Assembly: GCA_026914095.1 (NCBI GenBank)
Contig: JAPPIY010000237.1
Coordinates: forward strand, 1 to 8,612
Length of the DNA: 8,612 nucleotides
Source of the DNA: Oligoflexia bacterium
Lineage (GTDB): Bacteria; Bdellovibrionota; Bdellovibrionia; Bdellovibrionales; UBA1609
Direction: 5' to 3'
In this document: positions 1 through 5,568 of the stretch, in pieces
Layout: every line of letters begins with the position of its first letter
Position numbering within the stretch: position 1 is the stretch's first letter
Made by a program: the position numbers and the translations under genes
Notes under the pieces: model-generated
What the model was told of the DNA's origin: nothing
The model's database searches: none
Seen by the model: only the letters and a program-made list of their open reading frames with translations

Positions 1-1011
1 AAAACTATGGGCAATCTCCAGAGACTTATCCACCACTTCCTGAACTTGAGCGATTTGCTTGGAAACTTCATTTTTAATAGCTGATTTATTTTCATTTAAT
101 TCAGTTTCTAAGTCCTCTTTTGCGTTTGCAGTCTCTCTTTCAAACTCAGCCACAGTATTGGTAAAATCTTCTTCCAATTCAGATAAAGCTGTGTTCAGCT
201 CGTTTTGTTTTTCTACAATGTCTTTTTCCAGCTCGCTGACATCTTCCTCTTGCTCTTCCAGCTCCTCTTTAAACTTATCTCTTTTTTCTTTAGCCAGTTT
301 TAATTCTTCTCCCGACAAAAGCGGGCATTTTGTTTTTTGATGAATCATTACACAGTCGGAAGAGTTAAAGTCTGAATCTTCATCTGGTTCTGGACACATA
401 GCGCAGGCCTCAATAGCTGACACACAGTCCATGCCTCTGGCAAATTTCACGCAAGCCTTTCCAAATCCAGCTTCCGTTATTTTCTTTTTATCCTCTTTAC
501 ACTGTGTTTCTTTTTCTTTGTCTTGTTCTATCTTACGCTTAAACTTTTTACACTCGCTTCTTTTATTGTCGGTGTCATTTTTTTCTTTTTTTGCCTTTGT
601 TGGTAACTCTCTACCTGTGCCAGCATATCGTGCATTAATTTCGTTTGCTTTTCTGTCAAGTTTATCTATTTCATCTGTGACCTCCGTTAAAGTCATTCCT
701 TTACATGGATTGTTAGTTTCTTGTTCATTACTATCAGTGTTTAGATTAGATTTAGTTGATGGCTCACATTTAATCCTATCTATTATTTCATGTCCCTGCG
801 GACAAATACAAACTGTTTGGTTCCACATCCAATTACCAGGTCTTGTTTTACAAAACTGCGCTAAATCTATTATAGCTAGCGCCGGAACCGTCCCTAAAGA
901 AAAAGAAGCCACGCTGTTTTTTTGAGACTTAACATTTTCTGTTTTATAACTAATTTCTAAAACAGAAAACCCAAACAGCAAAAGAAACAAAAAAAGCTTT
1001 TTATAAAACAT
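1..1011 (-). CDS. Exported Cys-rich coiled-coil protein, unknown function (C-terminus beyond the left edge)
   Basis: The minus strand is open for 337 codons from an ATG at 1011 to the window edge, with no stop, so the gene is partial. I do not recognise the family. Residues 1-18 (MFYKKLFLFLLLFGFSVLE) have a basic N-region and a hydrophobic core, as in a Sec signal peptide. About 13 cysteines lie between residues 54 and 235, including a CIC and a CAMC pair, which suggests disulfides in the periplasm or outside the cell. A Lys/Glu-rich helical stretch lies around 150-180, and from about 240 to the edge the protein is a long Glu/Lys/Leu coiled coil. There is no clear Shine-Dalgarno before the ATG; the start was chosen because the signal peptide begins there. 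Two more small exported helical proteins follow upstream on the same strand with similar promoter motifs. The Ser/Phe-rich frames on the plus strand here are antisense to the coiled coil. Confidence 0.82.
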   Translation of the reverse strand, partial: MFYKKLFLFLLLFGFSVLEISYKTENVKSQKNSVASFSLGTVPALAIIDLAQFCKTRPGNWMWNQTVCICPQGHEIIDRIKCEPSTKSNLNTDSNEQETNNPCKGMTLTEVTDEIDKLDRKANEINARYAGTGRELPTKAKKEKNDTDNKRSECKKFKRKIEQDKEKETQCKEDKKKITEAGFGKACVKFARGMDCVSAIEACAMCPEPDEDSDFNSSDCVMIHQKTKCPLLSGEELKLAKEKRDKFKEELEEQEEDVSELEKDIVEKQNELNTALSELEEDFTNTVAEFERETANAKEDLETELNENKSAIKNEVSKQIAQVQEVVDKSLEIAHSF

Positions 1012-1060
1012 AAGCAATAAATGTAAGTATATTTTTAAATTTTATTTCACTTCAAAGGAG

Positions 1061-1088
1061 TAATCGGCTTGTCTCGTCAAAAACTTAA
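1061..1088 (-). promoter_or_regulatory. Sigma28 (FliA)-like promoter for the Cys-rich exported protein
   Basis: On the minus strand this reads TTAAGTTT (1081-1088), 12 nt, GCCGATTA (1061-1068). The FliA consensus is TAAAGTTT-N11-GCCGATAA, so both boxes match at 7 of 8 positions with one extra spacer base. Transcription would start near 1054, leaving a leader of about 43 nt. A TATAAT hexamer on the same strand at 1108-1113 could be a sigma70-type alternative, but it has no good -35 box. The sigma28 assignment is inferred from consensus only. Confidence 0.42.
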
Positions 1089-1179
1089 ATTTTTTTAGAT
1101 TCTATGGATTATACACTGAATTAGCGCTGAAAAAGCCCCATTTTGCTATTAAAATTGTGATTTTTCCTCAAAAGCCTCT

Positions 1180-1194
1180 AAGGGGAGCGCCCTT
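1180..1194. other. Small GC hairpin in the 1012-1287 gap
   Basis: AAGGG and CCCTT (1180-1184, 1190-1194) enclose the five-base loop GAGCG. On the plus strand an AT-rich tail (TTATAAAAATTTT) follows, so it could be a weak terminator, but no plus-strand gene ends just before it. Apart from this hairpin, the promoter boxes and the weak terminator at 1229-1256, I see nothing in this 276-base gap. Confidence 0.2.
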
Positions 1195-1211
1195 TTATAA
1201 AAATTTTAAAC

Positions 1212-1259
1212 AGAATTAAAAAATATTCAGAAAAGTTATAAAAGATAGGCTTTTCTTAA
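1212..1259 (-). terminator. Candidate weak terminator of the lipoprotein gene
   Basis: On the minus strand AGAAAAG (1250-1256) pairs with CTTTTCT (1229-1235) across a 14-nt loop; two more A-T pairs are possible beyond a mismatch. A run of six T follows within a few bases. It lies about 30 nt after the stop codon of the lipoprotein gene. The stem is AT-rich and weak, so this is a position-based suggestion. Confidence 0.3.
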
Positions 1260-1287
1260 GGGATAGGGCTGTGTATTTTTTAAAATA

Positions 1288-1728
1288 TTACTCGCATCTG
1301 CTTTTGAACTCTCGTCTCGCTCTGTCATAATCTTTTTCAGCATTTTTTTCATCCTTTTCCGCATCATCCAAATCATCCTCCGCATCATCTAAATCCTCTT
1401 TTGCATTGTCCTTATCCTCTTCAGCATCCTCTTTATCCTCTGAATCCGCATCTCTGTATTCCTCCTTAGCATAGTCGTAGTCCTCTTCAGCCTCTTCCAC
1501 ATCTTCTTCGGATTTTTCTAATTTTCTTATGGCTTTATCCAGATCTCTTTTTGCCTTATCAAATTTACTCAAAAGCTTTTGACAGGCGTTGGATAGGTTT
1601 TCATACCTGTTGTCTTCTTCTATAGGAGCTACTTCGGTATCACCTGTATGACCTCCGATGGGAGGAGGCCCTCCACAGCCAATCAACAAAGGCAGGACAA
1701 TCACTAAAAAAGCAAAAATGTGATTCAT
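1288..1728 (-). CDS. Acidic Ala-heptad coiled-coil lipoprotein, unknown function
   Basis: This is a 146-residue protein. Residues 1-18 form a lipoprotein signal peptide with lipobox L15-I-G-C18; G19 at +2 does not suggest inner-membrane retention, so an outer-membrane anchor is likely. A Gly/Pro-rich linker (19-35) leads into an almost entirely charged helix (50-144). A small residue recurs every seven positions: A59, A66, S73, A80, A87, A94, then after one 8-residue step A102, A109, A116, A123, A130, A137. This resembles the tight Alacoil packing of Lpp-type proteins. The only cysteines of the mature chain beyond the lipid site are C49 and C145, at the two ends of the helical region and about equally far from the break near 95-98, so a disulfide-closed antiparallel hairpin is plausible. 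The repetitive Asp/Glu/Lys make-up makes homology searches unreliable. Function is unknown. Confidence 0.85.
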   Translation of the reverse strand: MNHIFAFLVIVLPLLIGCGGPPPIGGHTGDTEVAPIEEDNRYENLSNACQKLLSKFDKAKRDLDKAIRKLEKSEEDVEEAEEDYDYAKEEYRDADSEDKEDAEEDKDNAKEDLDDAEDDLDDAEKDEKNAEKDYDRARREFKSRCE

Positions 1729-1735
1729 ACAATAA

Positions 1736-1762
1736 GTATCGGCTTTGGCTCAAAAATATTAA
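1736..1762 (-). promoter_or_regulatory. Sigma28-like promoter for the Ala-heptad lipoprotein
   Basis: On the minus strand TTAA (1759-1762), 15 nt, GCCGATAC (1736-1743). The FliA short form is TAAA-N15-GCCGATAA, so spacing is exact and 7 of 8 bases of the -10 match. The -10 ends only 7 bases before the ATG, so a transcript from here would be leaderless or nearly so. No Shine-Dalgarno is visible, which fits. Confidence 0.4.
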
Positions 1763-1833
1763 AACTTTTCTAATTTCTCAATTTTCCTCAAAAATAGACT
1801 GATTTTTGTTTGAATTTCCAGACGATCGGCTAA

Positions 1834-1974
1834 ACTATAGATTTTTTTTCAAAATTCTTCTTTAAAACTAAGACTAAAGCGGGGAGTGCCTTTAACATCC
1901 CTGTTGTGTTTCCTGTCTCACAAACAAAAGGCTCACTCAAACCAGATGCATATGACAAGCTTATCAAAAAGTGA
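1834..1974 (+). pseudogene. Possible C-terminal remnant of a plus-strand gene
   Basis: A 46-codon open frame with no ATG runs from just after a TAA (1831-1833) to TGA at 1972-1974. The last part reads like protein (FNIPVVFPVSQTKGSL, ending YDKLIKK), and a strong plus-strand terminator lies about 50 bases downstream. It could be the tail of a deleted gene, or chance. I recognise no family. The rest of the 1763-2024 gap is AT-rich and holds nothing else I can name. Confidence 0.2.
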
Positions 1975-2024
1975 AATCAACCGATTGAAAAAATAGTTAA
2001 AAGCCACTCTTAAAGTCTGGAGGG

Positions 2025-2068
2025 AACAGCCTTTGATATTATTCAAAGGCTGTTTTATATTAGTTTTT
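2025..2068 (+). terminator. Strong hairpin terminator, 12-bp perfect stem
   Basis: AACAGCCTTTGA (2025-2036) pairs perfectly with TCAAAGGCTGTT (2043-2054) around a TATTAT loop. On the plus strand a T-rich tail follows, ending in seven T. Read on the minus strand, it lies 15 bases past the stop of the 2069-2536 gene and may also stop that transcript, although no T run follows the stem on that side. The only upstream plus-strand candidate is the remnant frame ending at 1974. Confidence 0.7.
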
Positions 2069-2536
2069 TTATTTAGATGATTTTTTTAGGGGGTGTAGGC
2101 AGTCCCAACAAATATTTTCATATCTTTTTCTAGCTTTCGTGACATGGGGGTCATGATCGGATTTGCAAGCTTTTTCGTAAAATTCCGCCTTAGCTTTTTG
2201 CAATTGATTACTAAGACTGCTCGTTTCTAAAAGCCAATTCTTGTAAGCTTTTTGCGATTGAGCCTTTAGATCCATTTTTTCAATGTTTGTTGTTGAGCTA
2301 TCGAACATTGCTTCAAAGAGTTTTTGTTCGACTAATTGTAGTTGTTTGTATTTTGGTGATACACTTTTAAGTTGCGCTATTTTTTGACGAATTGTGTCTA
2401 ATCTCTTTCTAGCTGAGACGATAAAAGGATGTTTACTTGACTCACAGGCTTTATACCACTTTGCTTTACCTATTGTTGAATCTGCAAAAACAGGACTCAC
2501 AATTAAGATCGAAATTAACAGAATTAGGTTGTTCAT
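2069..2536 (-). CDS. Periplasmic protein with duplicated KAC-P-ARKR motif, unknown function
   Basis: This is a 155-residue protein. Residues 1-18 are a Sec signal peptide with a likely cleavage after V16-F17-A18. The mature part holds an internal duplication: residues 29-45 (KACESSKHPFIVSARKR) align without gaps to 122-138 (KACKSDHDPHVTKARKR), identical at K, A, C, S, P and ARKR (9 of 17). The two copies flank a helical, Gln/Lys/Leu-rich middle (46-115). Cysteines are C31, C124, C143 and C146; C31 and C124 are equivalent sites in the two repeats and C143/C146 form a CxxC near the C-terminus. A GGAAG Shine-Dalgarno lies 4 nt before the ATG (plus-strand 2541-2545). I do not recognise the family. 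Same strand and promoter type as the two exported proteins to its left. Confidence 0.85.
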   Translation of the reverse strand: MNNLILLISILIVSPVFADSTIGKAKWYKACESSKHPFIVSARKRLDTIRQKIAQLKSVSPKYKQLQLVEQKLFEAMFDSSTTNIEKMDLKAQSQKAYKNWLLETSSLSNQLQKAKAEFYEKACKSDHDPHVTKARKRYENICWDCLHPLKKSSK

Positions 2537-2563
2537 ATGTCTTCCGTTGTTATTATAATAAAG

Positions 2564-2588
2564 ATATCGGCTATCTTCTTCTTCTTAA
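2564..2588 (-). promoter_or_regulatory. GCCGATAT promoter box for the duplicated-motif protein
   Basis: On the minus strand GCCGATAT (2564-2571) with TTAA (2585-2588) 13 nt upstream. The -10 box matches the FliA consensus at 7 of 8 positions, but the spacer is 2 nt short of the usual 15, so this is the weakest of the three. A TATAAT hexamer at 2552-2557 on the same strand is an alternative -10. Confidence 0.33.
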
Positions 2589-2662
2589 ATTTTTTTCAGC
2601 AACCTTAAAAATAGCCCAGAAATTGGAAAAAATGGGAATTATATAGTGATTAGGTTTGAATT

Positions 2663-2845
2663 TTCGGGAATTATATACATGACTTCGCATTATTCCCTTT
2701 ATTTTGCTTGTTTTTTATCAGCTATTTGCATTTCTTTTTAAGGAAACTTTATCTCTTTATTTTTTTCTGGATAAACAGCCTGAAACCCCTTATATTTCCT
2801 TAGTTTGAAGGTTTTTCGTGCGAAGTCATGTATATAATTCCCGAA
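2663..2845. repeat. 27-bp perfect inverted repeats 129 bp apart (MITE-like element)
   Basis: The sequence at 2663-2689 (starting TTCGGGAATTATATACATG) recurs as its exact reverse complement at 2819-2845. The 129 bp between them are AT-rich with no convincing gene. The right arm runs into its own small palindrome CCCGAA-TT-TTCGGG (2840-2853), so GAATTTTCGGG also occurs as a direct repeat at 2658-2668 and 2843-2853. A perfect 27-bp match at this distance is not chance. It may be a small non-autonomous mobile element or a long hairpin; no target duplication is obvious. Confidence 0.7.
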
Positions 2846-2863
2846 TTTTCGGGCTCCAACTAG

Positions 2864-2904
2864 ACTCCCGCCACTGTTTTCACGAGGATAAGTTTCGCGG
2901 GAGT
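2864..2904. repeat. GC-rich palindromic repeat (dispersed CCCGC...GCGGG type)
   Basis: ACTCCCGC (2864-2871) and GCGGGAGT (2897-2904) form an 8-bp stem around 25 nt. The minus-strand flank reads TGTCACTCCCGCGAAA, which resembles the dispersed extragenic palindromes (TCATTCCCGCGAAAGCGGGA-like) of many proteobacterial genomes. It is much more GC-rich than its surroundings and adjoins the 27-bp inverted-repeat element. A short minus-strand frame reading through both (2738-2926) is translated repeat, not a gene. Confidence 0.5.
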
Positions 2905-2931
2905 GACAGAAGGGAGGAAAACTCAAACAAG

Positions 2932-2951
2932 ATCAGTATAATTATATTGAT
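2932..2951. promoter_or_regulatory. 20-bp near-perfect palindrome, possible operator
   Basis: ATCAGTATAATTATATTGAT is symmetrical at 9 of 10 positions per half and lies 110 bp upstream of the nfeD-like gene. A second 8-bp inverted repeat (AAATTAAC 2957-2964, GTTAATTT 2987-2994) follows. In AT-rich DNA such symmetry can be chance, so an operator role is only a possibility. Confidence 0.22.
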
Positions 2952-3025
2952 GCCAAAAATTAACAGATGAAAAACTTAAAACAAACGTTAATTTGAATAA
3001 GCTAATTTCAAAAAAACACGGATTC

Positions 3026-3054
3026 TTGCGCTGAATCTTGTATCATGTTATAGA
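3026..3054 (+). promoter_or_regulatory. Candidate sigma70-type promoter for the nfeD-slipin pair
   Basis: TTGCGC (3026-3031), a 17-nt spacer and TATAGA (3049-3054): each box matches 4 of 6 consensus bases. Transcription would start only a few bases before the ATG at 3061, so translation might be leaderless or begin at the later ATG at 3097, which has GGTGA just upstream. Confidence 0.3.
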
Positions 3055-3060
3055 TTAGCT

Positions 3061-3453
3061 ATGTCAGCCCCTCAGTTTTTTATCAATTTTGGTGACATGA
3101 TGTCCCTTTTTTTCAGAAGTGTTTATTTTTTTAATAATTTAGATTTTGGAAGCTACTCTTGGTTTGGCCGTTTGATATTTATTTTGCTTATTTTGGCTGT
3201 TATTTCTGGCTTTTTATACTTGCTTATAAAAACTATTTTTATGAAAAGGGATATAACTATGATGGCCACTATTATAGGACAGGAGGGGGAAGTAGAGGAA
3301 TTATTGGATGATTTTGGCAAAACAGGCTGGGTTTTAATTTATGGAGAGAACTGGAAATTTAAAAGTGAAAAACCAGTAAAAGTGGGGGATACTGTAAAAG
3401 TGATAAAAAACAAGAAAATGAGGCTTTATGTCCAAAAAGTAGAGGATTTCTAA
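3061..3453 (+). CDS. nfeD: Short NfeD-like membrane protein
   Basis: This is a 130-residue protein. One clear transmembrane helix (about 36-60, rich in Ile, Leu and Phe) is followed by a cytoplasmic OB-fold-like domain at 68-128. That domain follows the NfeD C-terminal pattern: IIGQEGEVEELL, then GWVLIYGENWKFKS, then KVGDTVKVIKN and a final Leu-Tyr-Val-Gln strand. NfeD proteins pair with SPFH/stomatin proteins, and the slipin gene follows on the same strand after 159 bp. This is the short NfeD form: it lacks the ClpP-like serine protease domain of long NfeD and has fewer TM segments than usual. The start is uncertain; the ATG at 3097 (M13), preceded by GGTGA, would remove 12 residues without touching the domain. 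The general role, known from the family, is in membrane microdomain organisation or quality control; a specific role cannot be read here. Confidence 0.8.
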   Translation: MSAPQFFINFGDMMSLFFRSVYFFNNLDFGSYSWFGRLIFILLILAVISGFLYLLIKTIFMKRDITMMATIIGQEGEVEELLDDFGKTGWVLIYGENWKFKSEKPVKVGDTVKVIKNKKMRLYVQKVEDF

Positions 3454-3612
3454 ATTTTTTATCAAATACAAAATAGGGGAGAGGGCGGGAATCTCCAAAA
3501 AAAACTTTAAAATTCAAGGCAATTCGTATCATTCCTGAATCTTTAAGCTCAAAAGTTTTTCTGGACAACTCACATAAAGTATTGATAGAAAGATAAAAAA
3601 CCGGGAGGATTT

Positions 3613-4365
3613 ATGTCTTTTTTATATTTGTTGGGGTTTATTGTTGTTGTCATTTTCAGCGCTATTAAAATTTTACCAGAATGGGAAAGAGGGGTTGTTT
3701 TACGATTTGGCCGCTCTGTTGGTGTAAGAGGCCCCGGGTTAATTATTCTGGTGCCTGGTGTAGAAAGACTGCTCCGTGTGGATACCCGAACAGTCACTAT
3801 GGACATTAAGCCTCAGGATGTAATCACCTTTGATAATGTAAGTATGAAGGTGAATGCTGTTATTTATTTTAGAGTCGTGGAGCCTGAAAAGGCGGTTACA
3901 CAAGTGGAGGATTTCTTTTTTGCAACCAGTCAATTGGCTCAGACAACTCTGCGTTCTGTTTTAGGCCAATATCAAATGGATGATTTGCTCTCCAACCGTG
4001 AAAAAATCAATCACACTCTACAAGAGATATTAGACAAAGCAACAGAGCCTTGGGGCATTAAGGTTTCTGTAGTGGAAGTGAAACACATTGATCTGCCTAA
4101 AGAGATGCAAAGGGCTATGGCCAAGCAGGCGGAAGCGGAACGGGAAAGACGGGCTAAAGTGATCAATGCGGAAGGGGAGTTTCAAAGAGCTGAAAAGTTA
4201 AAACAAGCTTCTGAAATTATTTCTAAAAGCCCTTCAGCTCTTCAATTGGCCTACCTGCAAGCTTTGCAAGAGGTGACAGGGGAAGGAAAAAACACTGTGA
4301 TTTTGCCAATCCCAATTGATCTTTTTAAGCCATTTATGGAAGTTGTAGAGCAAAATAAGAGCTAA
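3613..4365 (+). CDS. Slipin/stomatin-family SPFH (band 7) membrane protein
   Basis: This is a 250-residue protein, a usual length for bacterial slipins. One N-terminal hydrophobic segment (3-20) anchors it. The SPFH/band 7 domain (about 21-180) starts with the hallmark EWERGVVLRFGR and GPGLIILVPGVERLLRVD, continues with DVITFDNVSMKVNAVIYFRV and ends with WGIKVSVVEVKHIDLP. An Ala/Glu/Arg-rich coiled coil (168-200, AKQAEAERERRAKVINAEGE) mediates oligomerisation in relatives. The C-terminus (206-239, LQLAYLQALQEV, ILPIPIDL) is typical of slipins. GGGAGG at 3603-3608 is a good Shine-Dalgarno 4 nt before the ATG. Slipins form ring- or cage-like membrane assemblies with NfeD partners, and the short NfeD gene lies just upstream. 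The 159-bp gap may hold a separate promoter, but no clear one is visible. Confidence 0.95.
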   Translation: MSFLYLLGFIVVVIFSAIKILPEWERGVVLRFGRSVGVRGPGLIILVPGVERLLRVDTRTVTMDIKPQDVITFDNVSMKVNAVIYFRVVEPEKAVTQVEDFFFATSQLAQTTLRSVLGQYQMDDLLSNREKINHTLQEILDKATEPWGIKVSVVEVKHIDLPKEMQRAMAKQAEAERERRAKVINAEGEFQRAEKLKQASEIISKSPSALQLAYLQALQEVTGEGKNTVILPIPIDLFKPFMEVVEQNKS

Positions 4366-4430
4366 GATTGAGAAAATTTTTTATGGGTTGTATATTAGTA
4401 GGATGTGGGAAATCACTGGATCCAGATGTA

Positions 4431-5097
4431 ATGGCTAAAGCAATAAACTTAAGATTTTTAATTTTTATAATTTTGGGGGGCTTGCTTTCTTGCTCTACTC
4501 CACCTCGTAGTGAAACACATTCTAACAGTGGGGTACATCCTAATAAAGCGCTGGCTCCAATATGGGAACAGACAGAATATATTTTTTATAATAAAACAGG
4601 AAGTCCCGTGACAGTTGTTCTTGTTGAAGAAGGTAAAGCGCGAAAAAAGGATGGAACAGTAATTAGACAGATCAGTTGGAGGAACACGAGGTGAAGATGG
4701 AATATTTCGGGAGTTTGTGTTGAACAAAGATGGAACACAGGAATATGTCACTAGAGAGTATAAGGAGACTCCTTTGAATTTAAGAAATGGAGAATGTGTT
4801 TTTACTCCTTCCTATTATATATTGAGTCTAAAAATAGCAGAAAAGACTGTTTGTGATACTTTTCGTCATGGGAAACCCGACCCTCAACCAGCTTGTTCTG
4901 ATGAAATAAATCAAATCAGGAATAGGAAGAGAGGAAGAGAAAAAGGCTCTTTCTCTTATGTGGAATTTTTTAATATAATCAATAACAAACATCTGTTTGA
5001 AGGAGCCGGAGAACCACGGCAGTTTGATAATTCCTTTACACATTCATGTAAAATGCTAGCTCCAAATAATTACAAACCCTGGAGTGAAAGAGCTTAA
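4431..5097 (+). pseudogene. Lipoprotein gene broken by a +1 frameshift
   Basis: The upstream frame from ATG 4431 encodes a clear lipoprotein signal peptide (MAKAINLRFLIFIILGG, then lipobox L-L-S-C at residue 21) and continues to TGA at 4692-4694. The rest lies in the +1 frame, open from 4663 to TAA at 5095-5097. The +1 frame already reads as continuous protein before its first usable start (GTG 4717, no spaced Shine-Dalgarno), and the two halves share the same style (KDGTVI in the first, NKDGTQEY in the second). The 667-base span is one base longer than a 222-codon gene, so a single inserted base between about 4660 and 4694 explains it. The repaired protein would have about 221 residues and four Cys in the second half. 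A longer TTG start at 4368 is possible but would bury the signal peptide. The family is not recognised. A real mutation, an assembly error, or +1 recoding at AGG-TGA (4689-4694) are all possible. Confidence 0.68.
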
Positions 5098-5195
5098 GCT
5101 GAAAAATCTCATTTTTGACTCAGTTAAAGTCTTTTCTTTTAGGCTTAAATATAAAACATTTAATTTTGTGTCACTGTTAAGCAGTCTGTATTAGA

Positions 5196-5345
5196 GATTA
5201 CAATAAAGCTGTCAAATTATGCTGATGCTTATTACAACTCAGGAAATGCTAGGTTGAAACTTGGTGGATGTAAAAGGGCTTTAAAAGACTGCAATAAGGC
5301 TGTTGAATTAAATCCATAGCATACTGGAGTTATAATAATAGAGAA
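5196..5345 (+). pseudogene. Decayed tetratricopeptide (TPR) repeat fragment
   Basis: Three reading frames in succession carry TPR consensus. DYNKAVKL is at 5196-5219. After a frame change, YADAYYNSGNARLKL and CKRALKDCNKAVELNP are at 5218-5316. After a second shift, IAYWSYNNRE is at 5316-5345. The ADAYYN-G-A-LKLG---A-KD-NKAVELNP pattern is the standard 34-residue TPR. No start codon or complete repeat array remains, so this is a relic of a TPR protein. It lies between the broken lipoprotein gene and the CBASS operon, so this junction looks like a place where DNA has been gained and lost. Confidence 0.65.
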
Positions 5346-5568
5346 ATTGTTAAGAGCAAAAATGGCGTTCCCTACGGGTGATTATAGATAGTCTTCAAAA
5401 CACTAAAATAAGCTAAAAACCCAATAAAACCGCTCCTATTTTTCCTGTTGATAACTGCTGATAACCCCTACTAACTGGTAATTCCCGTCAAAATCCCGTC
5501 AAAAAATCTTGGGAAGCATAGAACATGACACTTTATGTCTCATGGATTATAGACAATATAAATAAGTC
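5346..5568. other. Non-coding junction downstream of the CBASS operon
   Basis: No gene is visible. The stretch holds an 11-bp tandem duplication (5483-5504) and two TGATAAC copies 10 bp apart (about 5449-5465). A weak imperfect hairpin (CATGACA...TGTCTCATG, about 5524-5544) is the only structure just after the regulator's stop that might act as a terminator for the minus-strand operon. I see no tRNA or integrase. Confidence 0.3.
5483..5504. repeat. 11-bp tandem direct repeat
   Basis: TCCCGTCAAAA occurs twice head to tail (5483-5493, 5494-5504), that is, with a period of about one DNA helical turn. It lies 65 bp beyond the 3' end of the CBASS operon. It may be a chance duplication, a protein-binding site, or part of an old recombination junction. 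Confidence 0.4.

Noticed and set aside
59..925. Two plus-strand Ser/Phe/Leu-rich open frames (59-340 and 431-925)
   Set aside because: They are antisense to the long open minus-strand frame 1-1011, which has a signal peptide, an ordered Cys pattern and a coiled coil. The Ser/Phe/Leu bias is what the reverse of Glu/Lys-rich codons gives.
1823..1830. A fourth GCCGAT core (GCCGATCG on the minus strand)
   Set aside because: No TTAA/TAAA box at a suitable distance and the last two -10 bases differ; it is also 95 bp from the gene. Treated as chance.
2663..2690. dif/Xer-like site, because the minus strand contains a central TGTATA between 11-bp arms
   Set aside because: Only the central hexamer matches; the XerC and XerD half-site bases do not. 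The inverted second copy fits a repeat element better.
2738..2926. 62-residue minus-strand open frame
   Set aside because: It reads through the inverted-repeat arm and the GC-rich palindrome and has no ribosome site or family signal; it is translated repeat.
3359..3933. Minus-strand open frames opposite the nfeD and slipin genes
   Set aside because: They overlap strongly supported genes of known families and carry no signals of their own.
4643..4649. A AAA AAG slippery heptamer in the broken lipoprotein gene, in correct phase for -1 frameshifting
   Set aside because: A -1 slip leads to the wrong frame (the second half is in +1), and the +1 frame has a TAA at 4660-4662 downstream of the heptamer, so it cannot join the two halves.
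5449..5470. DnaA-box-like TTATCAACA on the minus strand with a nearby second TTATCA
   Set aside because: Only two imperfect copies, no cluster, no AT-rich unwinding element or replication gene; not enough for an origin.
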